Positions 34,434-39,491 of a DNA stretch of 39,491 nt are shown here, in pieces. The notes beneath the pieces are model-generated. The model saw only the letters and a list, made by a program, of their open reading frames with translations. It was not told the origin of the DNA and did not search any database. How positions within the stretch are numbered: the first letter of the stretch is position 1; every line of letters begins with the position of its first letter. A program made the position numbers and the translations under genes. This stretch comes from Gemmatimonadota bacterium (GTDB lineage: Bacteria > Gemmatimonadota > Gemmatimonadetes > Longimicrobiales > Gaopeijiaceae): NCBI GenBank assembly GCA_003564295.1, contig PXFI01000237.1:1-39491 (forward strand), written 5' to 3'.

Positions 34434-34847
34434 CTAATCCCCCGCTCCGGTGGCGGGAACGTCTTCCATGGACGGCCCCTCATCCGAATCCCCCAGCCCC
34501 ACGATCACGGTCTCGTTCGGGAGGTTCGGAACGATGCAGAGGAACTCGAAGGGATCCTCCCCCAGCGTCGTGTAGGCGTGGGGGATTCCCCGGGGAATGA
34601 ACACCACATCGTCCTTCTGTACTTCACAGGTCTCGTCCCCTATGACCACCCTGGCCCGACCCCCCAGCACGTACTGCTCGTGCTCCACCGTGTTGGTGTG
34701 GAGAGGCATTCCTCCCCCGGGCTGGATGGAGAACTTCCGGAGGGCGAAGTTGGGGCCTTCGTCGGGGCCAATGAGAACCTGCCTCGTGGTGCCGCTGCCG
34801 GCTGAAACGCCTTGCACAGGAACGGTTCTGGAGGATCGAACTGGCAT
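34434..34847 (-). CDS. Small cupin-domain protein
   Basis: A 137-residue single-domain cupin. Motif 1 is GGGMPLHTNTVEHEQYVLGG (H50, E55, H56; the usual second His of the HxH pair is N52), and motif 2 is the PRGIPHAY block with H90. One metal ligand is therefore changed, although enough remain for binding. Single-domain cupins of this kind include isomerases, dioxygenases and sugar- or amino-acid-binding sensors, so no function can be named. AGGAGG lies about six bases before the ATG. It converges on the APC permease and is divergent from the TPL gene across a 296-base gap. Confidence 0.8.
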   Translation of the reverse strand: MPVRSSRTVPVQGVSAGSGTTRQVLIGPDEGPNFALRKFSIQPGGGMPLHTNTVEHEQYVLGGRARVVIGDETCEVQKDDVVFIPRGIPHAYTTLGEDPFEFLCIVPNLPNETVIVGLGDSDEGPSMEDVPATGAGD

Positions 34848-35143
34848 GAGCAGCCCTCCTGGCTCAGGGGTCTTGGGTCAGAGAACGTGGGCTCCTTCAA
34901 CTACCCTGAGGATGCGCCCCGGGGTCCGCAACGGTGGGCCGGGGTGCCCACAAGAGGTGAGCGCCGGGATGCTTCAGAGGATCCGAGCCGGGATGCCCCT
35001 CTACGCGTGAAGGATGCCCGGAGCGCGGGGAAAGGCTCCCGGAGGGTGCGCCAGCGGGCTACCCGTCGTAGCTTCTTGATTTGCCGCTCGGGCCGGGTCA
35101 TGCCCGGGCAAGAAATAGAGAGACCGTTCAAAGGAGACCTAGC
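34848..35143. other. Divergent intergenic region, cupin to tyrosine phenol-lyase
   Basis: A 296-base region that must hold the promoters of both neighbours. I see no convincing -35/-10 pair. It has loosely repeated GGGATGC/GGATGCC blocks near 34966, 34991 and 35009, and a GGAGC...GCTCC inverted repeat around 35018-35037. A tiny ORF (MLQRIRAG...) is present but has no codon run that would suggest attenuation. Confidence 0.4.
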
Positions 35144-37813
35144 GTGGCTACGCACGAGCCCCACAAGATCAAGACCGTCCGACTTCTCTCCTTCCCAGCC
35201 CTCCACGAACGCAAGCGATATCTGGCCCAGGCTCATTTCAACACCTTCCACCTGACGCCCAGCCAGGTGGTCTTCGACATGTGCTCCTACGGCACGGGGG
35301 CCATGAGCCAGGAGCAGCTCTCCGGGCAGTTCATCGGGGACGAAGCCTATGCCGGCTCCAGGAACTTCGAGATCCTCCAGAGCGCCGTGGGCCAGGTCTT
35401 CGGGCACGGCTACGTCTGTCCCACCCACAACCTCCTGGGCTCGTTGAAGCTGGTGGTGGCCACCATGGTGCCTGAAGGCTCCACCCTCCCCACAAACTCC
35501 CGGGACCAAACAGATCTCCTCATGCCCCGGGGGCTCAATGCGCCCTACGTCCGGGACGAGGCCGAAGAGATCTTCACGGGCAACGTGAGCATGGCTTCCC
35601 TGGGAGAGGTCCTGGCTCGGGCCGGGACCGCAACCACCGTGCCCATCCTGGTCCTCCAGGCCTTCGCCGACGGCCAGCATCCCTTCTCCCTGGAGAACCT
35701 GCGGGAGGTCCGGGCCCTGGCAGACAGGCGGGGTGTGCGCCTCGTGCTTGACGGGTCCAGGGTCGTGGAAAACGCCTGGTACATCCAGAAGCACGAGAAG
35801 GGACAGGCGGACCGCTCCATCGCCGAGATCGTGAAGCAGATCGCCAAGACCGCCCACGTGTTCATGTTCGATGGCGGACACGACGCCAGGTGCAACACGG
35901 GCGGACTCCTGACCACCGACCATCCGGACGAGTACGAGAAGTTCATGAACGAGGTGGTGGTCTTCGAGGGCCTCCATACCTACGGGGGTATGGCGGGACG
36001 GACCATGGAGGTCCTGGCCCGGGGGATCCTGGAGATGGTAGACGAGGATGAGGCCCACTGGGTCATGGCCCAGAACGAACGGTTCACCCAACGCCTCCGG
36101 GACGGAGGAGTACCCCTGGAGCGGGGGTGTGATGGAGCCTACCTCCTGGCGGACGCCTTCCTTCCCCACCTGGAGGAGAACCAGCAGGACACCCTGGCGG
36201 CAGCCCTCTACTTCATCTCGGGAGTGCGCACGGTGGCCCCCGGCCTGGTGGAAAAGAACGCCCTCCTCCCGGTCCAGGTGCCCCGCCTCTGCCTGACCAA
36301 CGACCACCTGGACCAGGTGGCCGACGCCATCATCCACCTTCACGCCCAGGCCGACCGGATCAACGCCGTCCAGGTGGTGGCCGACGGCGAGTGGCGGGAC
36401 GAGATGGCCTACCATTGGGTCTTCCCTGACCTGGACTTCTTCGAGTTCGATACCTTTCCCTTCCAGATCCACACCGTGGAGCGGGTCGGCGTCCTTTCCC
36501 GGGAGGAGAGGGAGAAGGCCATGCGGGCTGCCGGGTACAACACCTTCCTCCTGCGCTCCGCCGACGTGGCCATCGACCTTCTCACCGACTCTGGGACCTC
36601 CGCCATGAGTGTGGACCAGTGGGCGGCCTACGAGGGGGTGAGGGCCAGCGCCGCCACCTCTGACGAGTACTTCGACTTCGTGGAAGCCCTGCAGGAGGTC
36701 TTTGGCTACGAGTTCATCATCCCCACCCACCAGGGAAGAGCGGCGGAGCACATCCTGAGTCAGACCCGCATCAAGCCGGGACAGCTGGTGCCAGGGAACA
36801 TGTATTTCACCACCACCAAGCTCCACCAGGAGCTGGCGGGTGGACTCTTCGCCGATGTCATCGTGGACGAGGCCCACGATCCCGCCAGCGACTTCCCGTG
36901 GAAGGGGAACATCGACCTCCTCAAGCTGGACGCCGTGGTGCAGAAGCACCAGGCGGACAAGATCGCTTACATCTCCTTCGAGCACTCGGTAAACATGGCC
37001 GGCGGGCAGCCCGTGTCCATGGACAACGCGAAGGAGGTCTACGAGTATTGCTCGGCCCTGGGAATTCCGGTGTTCTTCGACGCCACCCGGACGGTGGAGA
37101 ACGCCTACATGATCCAGTGGAAAGATCCCCGCTACACCAACACCCCCATTAAGGACATCGTCCGGGAGATGATGCTCTACGGAGACGGGTGCACCGTGAG
37201 CGGCAAGAAGGACTTCCTCATCAACATCGGGGGGTGTCTGGCCTTCCGGGACAACGAGGTCTGGGCCAGGGAAGCCGAGGAGATGCTGAGGGTCTACGAG
37301 GGCAACGTCACGGACGGAGGGCTGGCCACGGCGGACCTGGCGGCCATCGCCCGTGGGGTGCACGAGATGGTGGACGACCGGAATATCAAGGCCCGGGTTC
37401 AGCAGACCCAGTTCCTGGGCAATCTTCTACTGGATGCGGGGATCCCCATCGTGACGCCCCCCGGGACCCACGCCATCTTCCTGGATGCCAAGGGATTCCT
37501 CCCCCACCTGGACCAGGACGAGTACCCGGCCCAGCGTCTGGCGGCGGAGCTCTACATCGAGTCCGGGGTGCGGGCCATGGAGCGGGGGAACGTCTCCAAA
37601 GGGCGGGATCCCTCCACCGGGGAGAACTACAGGCCGGCCCTGGAACTGGTGCGCCTCACCATTTCGCGCCGGGCATACACCAACGACCACATGCGGGCCG
37701 TGGCGGAGGCAGTCATCCGGGTGTGGGAGCGCCGGGATGAGGTCAAAGGGCTGAAGTTCGTCTACGAGCCGCAGAAGCTCCGGTTCTTCCAGGGCCGGTT
37801 CGAGTCCTTCTAG
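35144..37813 (+). CDS. Fused double tyrosine phenol-lyase (inactive N-half, catalytic C-half)
   Basis: An 889-residue protein from GTG 35144, with AAGGAG seven bases upstream. It is two tyrosine phenol-lyase (TPL)/tryptophanase-fold units in one chain, about 1-430 and 434-889, against a usual length near 456. The C-half has the PLP lysine K689 in SGKKD, Q530-G-R532 for the PLP phosphate, N617, D646 and R649 in FFDATR, R837, and the TPL-type substrate residues R814 in MERG and F881/F882. Tryptophanase differs at these last positions, so I call it TPL, which splits tyrosine to phenol, pyruvate and ammonia. The N-half lost the lysine (H246), QGR (N96-L-L98) and the R814 and R837 equivalents. It keeps GDEAYAGS (E67, Y69) and the EGLHTYGG stretch, which the C-half has lost. 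In known TPL dimers those segments act on the neighbour's site. Confidence 0.88.
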   Translation: MATHEPHKIKTVRLLSFPALHERKRYLAQAHFNTFHLTPSQVVFDMCSYGTGAMSQEQLSGQFIGDEAYAGSRNFEILQSAVGQVFGHGYVCPTHNLLGSLKLVVATMVPEGSTLPTNSRDQTDLLMPRGLNAPYVRDEAEEIFTGNVSMASLGEVLARAGTATTVPILVLQAFADGQHPFSLENLREVRALADRRGVRLVLDGSRVVENAWYIQKHEKGQADRSIAEIVKQIAKTAHVFMFDGGHDARCNTGGLLTTDHPDEYEKFMNEVVVFEGLHTYGGMAGRTMEVLARGILEMVDEDEAHWVMAQNERFTQRLRDGGVPLERGCDGAYLLADAFLPHLEENQQDTLAAALYFISGVRTVAPGLVEKNALLPVQVPRLCLTNDHLDQVADAIIHLHAQADRINAVQVVADGEWRDEMAYHWVFPDLDFFEFDTFPFQIHTVERVGVLSREEREKAMRAAGYNTFLLRSADVAIDLLTDSGTSAMSVDQWAAYEGVRASAATSDEYFDFVEALQEVFGYEFIIPTHQGRAAEHILSQTRIKPGQLVPGNMYFTTTKLHQELAGGLFADVIVDEAHDPASDFPWKGNIDLLKLDAVVQKHQADKIAYISFEHSVNMAGGQPVSMDNAKEVYEYCSALGIPVFFDATRTVENAYMIQWKDPRYTNTPIKDIVREMMLYGDGCTVSGKKDFLINIGGCLAFRDNEVWAREAEEMLRVYEGNVTDGGLATADLAAIARGVHEMVDDRNIKARVQQTQFLGNLLLDAGIPIVTPPGTHAIFLDAKGFLPHLDQDEYPAQRLAAELYIESGVRAMERGNVSKGRDPSTGENYRPALELVRLTISRRAYTNDHMRAVAEAVIRVWERRDEVKGLKFVYEPQKLRFFQGRFESF

Positions 37814-37825
37814 CCTTTTGGGGAT

Positions 37826-37875
37826 GGGGGGCTCGGGGCGGGGCCCCACTGGGGGGCTCGGGGCTGGGCCCCACT
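37826..37875. repeat. Tandem 25-bp GC-rich repeat
   Basis: Two adjacent 25-bp copies (37826-37850 and 37851-37875), each beginning GGGGGGCTCGGGGC and ending GGGCCCCACT, identical except for G/T at 37840/37865. Each contains a GGGGCCCC-like inverted core, and the junction GCCCCACTGGGG can fold as a hairpin. It lies just after the TPL stop. No T tract follows, so a simple intrinsic terminator is not supported. Confidence 0.9.
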
Positions 37876-37916
37876 ATTGATGGAATTGCTTGACGTTCCC
37901 GTCGCGGGAGAGAACT

Positions 37917-38507
37917 ATGGAAGACACACACTCTCTCTCTTCGGCTTCAAGGAATACCATGGCTACCGATCCATCAACCCTCATAATCGCCGCCAACAAC
38001 GCGATCCGCCACGTGAAGGAGCACCTGGACCTGGGGGCTTACAACCAGCCCAGTGAGCTATTCAGCAGGGGCCCCATCCGCATGGCAAGGTCCTTGCACG
38101 CTCAGGTTGTTGGAACACGGGATCAGATCCTGCCGGAACTGCGTCAACTGCAACCCGTCGCGCAGGGCCTGCCTGAGGACCGGCGCAACCTGATCATGAT
38201 TGAGGTGTGGGCCCGAAACGCCCTCAAGATGAGAGCAGGGAACTGCGCCCTCCAAGCGGCGGTTGCCTTCCAGTATCTGCGCATGCGGGAGCGGGTCTTC
38301 CCCCTGGAGTACATGCAGTTCGCAACCAAGGATCACGCCTTTGTAGTCCTGGGCCGGCCCGCCGATACCGACATCTCGCGTTTCTGGGAATGGAGCAGAA
38401 ACGCCGTGGTCTGCGACCCTTGGCGGAATTCTGCTGGATATGCCACATCCCTCGCCCTCTGGCACAGGCAGACAGAGGTCAGCGTGCTGACCCGCCTCGA
38501 TTCTTGA
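37917..38507 (+). CDS. Small protein with Cys-His-Asp transglutaminase/papain-like signature
   Basis: A 196-residue protein from ATG 37917, with GGGAG seven bases upstream. An in-frame ATG at codon 15 and a TTG at 37890 are other possible starts. I do not recognise a named family. The visible pattern is C110 in AGNCALQAAVAFQYL, H140 in KDHAFVVLGR and D167 in VVCDPW, in the order and rough spacing of papain- or transglutaminase-fold enzymes. Secreted deamidase/protease effectors such as SseI and the Pasteurella toxin C3 domain share such a triad. There is no signal peptide, membrane span or partner domain. Neighbours (TPL and a VTT protein) do not suggest a role. An enzymatic function is an inference from the triad alone. 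Confidence 0.6.
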   Translation: MEDTHSLSSASRNTMATDPSTLIIAANNAIRHVKEHLDLGAYNQPSELFSRGPIRMARSLHAQVVGTRDQILPELRQLQPVAQGLPEDRRNLIMIEVWARNALKMRAGNCALQAAVAFQYLRMRERVFPLEYMQFATKDHAFVVLGRPADTDISRFWEWSRNAVVCDPWRNSAGYATSLALWHRQTEVSVLTRLDS

Positions 38508-38657
38508 TTGGAGCCAGGTAGAAAGAGGGGTCCCCGGAGCGAGCCCAGGCCCCCGTAGCGGTCTCAGTTTCGATCACCTCGCTCTCGGAGAGGGGGTGCG
38601 ACGAAGCCGAGAGGCGGAGAGATCCCGGCACCCATTTAGCGCGGAGGGTGAGCCCCC

Positions 38658-39326
38658 ATGAAGAAGGTGGCGCTGGAGGTTCTGGTGGCGGTGGTTCTCC
38701 TCACCGCGCTCCTTCTCGGTCTCTTCCCGGAGGCGCTGGAGCCGGAAGCCATCCGGGACTTCATCCTGGCGTTCGGACCGGCGGCGCCCCTCGCGTTCAC
38801 CGCCGTGTACTGCCTGGCCGTCTTCGTCCCCTACGGAACCACGCTTCTTTCCATGGCAGCCGGGCTCGCGTTCGGCCTCGTTTCCGGTATGGTTCTCGTT
38901 TTCGTCGTCACGCTCTTCGCCAGCCTGATTCCCCTGTCCGTGGCCCGGCGTCTGGGACGGGACTGGGTCGAAGAAAAGATCGGGGGTACGCGGGTAGAGA
39001 AGTACGCGGACCTGATCAACAGGAACGCTTTCCTGGTCTTCTTCTATCTCCGGCTCGTGCCCAGCCTCCCGTACGAAGTGCAAAACTACATCGCGGGAAT
39101 CAGCCGGATCACCTACCGTCAGTTCCTGCTCGCCAGCTTCCTCGGCAACGGTCCGATCGTCTTCATCCTTGTCTTCCTGGGGGACAGCCTGACCGACCCC
39201 GGTTCGCCCGGTTTCTGGCTGGCCGCGGGGATCTTTCTGCTCGCGCTGGTAGCCCCGCCTCTGATCGCGTTGGCCCTTCGAAGACTCGGAAAGGAATCCC
39301 TCTGGGCTCGCCTCTCTGATCCCTGA
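38658..39326 (+). CDS. VTT-domain (TVP38/TMEM64, DedA-like) membrane protein
   Basis: A 222-residue multi-pass membrane protein; GGAGGG lies about ten bases before the ATG. Spans lie at about 5-22, 40-60, 65-90, 155-180 and 185-205. The VTT/SNARE-associated signature is present: GLAFGLVSGMVLVF, then FLVFFYLRLVPSLPYEVQNYIAG, with the FxxRxxPxxP-N-G core. Members of this superfamily act as lipid scramblases or undecaprenyl-phosphate/phospholipid flippases, so an envelope lipid role is expected; the specific substrate is unknown. The 150 bases upstream contain no gene. It ends 17 bases before the convergent gamma-glutamyltransferase fragment. Confidence 0.87.
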   Translation: MKKVALEVLVAVVLLTALLLGLFPEALEPEAIRDFILAFGPAAPLAFTAVYCLAVFVPYGTTLLSMAAGLAFGLVSGMVLVFVVTLFASLIPLSVARRLGRDWVEEKIGGTRVEKYADLINRNAFLVFFYLRLVPSLPYEVQNYIAGISRITYRQFLLASFLGNGPIVFILVFLGDSLTDPGSPGFWLAAGIFLLALVAPPLIALALRRLGKESLWARLSDP

Positions 39327-39343
39327 CGGTCCCAGGGGCCCCC

Positions 39344-39491
39344 TCAACGCCCTGCTGCGAACCCCGTCCTTCGGGCGTCGGCCACCCCTATGAGCTGCCC
39401 CGTCTCGGGGTCCCGCATCACGGCGTGCATGGACCCCATGCTCTGGTCGTAGCCGCCCACCAGAGAGTAGGAGATGCCCCAAGCCTGGAGG
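39344..39491 (-). CDS. Probable gamma-glutamyltransferase, C-terminal fragment
   Basis: The last 48 codons of a gene that enters from the right edge. They read WGISYSLVGGYDQSMGSMHAV, then DPETGQLIGVADARRTGFAAGR and stop. The final strand with a GxxDxRRxGxAxGx pattern after a small-residue-rich MGSMHAV segment is how gamma-glutamyltranspeptidase small subunits end. The catalytic threonine lies outside the window, so the call rests on this tail only. Enzymes of this family remove or transfer the gamma-glutamyl group of glutathione in the periplasm. Confidence 0.55.
   Translation of the reverse strand, partial: LQAWGISYSLVGGYDQSMGSMHAVMRDPETGQLIGVADARRTGFAAGR

Noticed and set aside
34966-35010. 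Short ORF with one Tyr codon before the TPL gene as a tyrosine leader peptide.
   Set aside because: There is no run of Tyr codons and no terminator with a T tract after it.
34901-37363. Minus-strand open frame of about 820 codons antisense to the TPL gene.
   Set aside because: It is a mirror frame of a GC-rich coding region with His/Val/Gly/Leu bias and no recognisable domain.
35144-37813. Tryptophanase as the name of the fused lyase.
   Set aside because: The C-half carries MERG and RFF at the substrate positions, as in tyrosine phenol-lyase; tryptophanase has different residues there.

Overview
The window is about 39.5 kb of GC-rich (roughly two-thirds G+C), densely packed bacterial chromosome. 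The paired ECF sigma factor and TPR-bearing Ser/Thr kinase, many secreted hydrolases and lipoproteins, a CarboxypepD_reg-type protein, and Gram-negative export machinery (lipoboxes, a Pga outer-membrane porin) suggest a Gemmatimonadota- or Acidobacteriota-like organism. This placement is an inference from gene content; no rRNA or other phylogenetic marker is present. I see no tRNA, rRNA, CRISPR array, insertion sequence or prophage.

Layout. (1) 1-5360, minus strand: a signalling block read as ECF sigma factor, then a TPR receptor kinase (ATGA overlap), then a second receptor kinase with a zinc ribbon, then a PP2C-type phosphatase cut by the window edge (GTGA overlap). (2) 5618-9675, minus: MoeB/ThiF-rhodanese, a DUF2723 membrane glycosyltransferase-like protein and a RidA-like lipoprotein. 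(3) 9841-14064: an alpha/beta hydrolase, a HEAT-repeat protein, a NamZ-like muramidase, and then a leader-peptide attenuator. (4) 14148-19677: an AsnRS-like class II synthetase (probable asparagine synthetase), a CarboxypepD_reg protein, an NAD(P)-binding DUF2867 protein, and an atypical SDF-family transporter. (5) 19751-26080, plus: a complete pgaABCD operon for poly-beta-1,6-N-acetylglucosamine. (6) 26077-28789, minus: lhgO and an M19 dipeptidase. (7) 28992-34412, plus: a lipoprotein, RlpA, a serine hydrolase, and a DDAH-like hydrolase coupled to an APC permease. (8) 34434-39491: a cupin, a fused double tyrosine phenol-lyase, a small Cys-His-Asp protein, a VTT-domain membrane protein, and the C-terminal end of a probable gamma-glutamyltransferase.

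Two results stand out. First, the 28-36 codon leader ORF ending at 14064 has five Asn codons within eight positions. It is followed by a 17-bp terminator hairpin with a T tract and then by an AsnRS-like synthetase gene, which is the architecture of ribosome-mediated transcription attenuation sensing asparaginyl-tRNA. Second, the 889-residue protein at 35144-37813 is two tyrosine phenol-lyase-like units in one chain, and they have decayed in a complementary way. The C-terminal half keeps the PLP lysine and the substrate residues; the N-terminal half has lost them but keeps the residues that, in known TPL dimers, reach into the neighbour's active site. This predicts an intramolecular pseudo-dimer with one composite active site.

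Other points of interest are an SDF transporter without the sodium-binding NMDGT motif, a hairpin that would bury the ribosome binding site of a serine hydrolase, and a stand-alone Cys-His-Asp domain resembling secreted effector enzymes.
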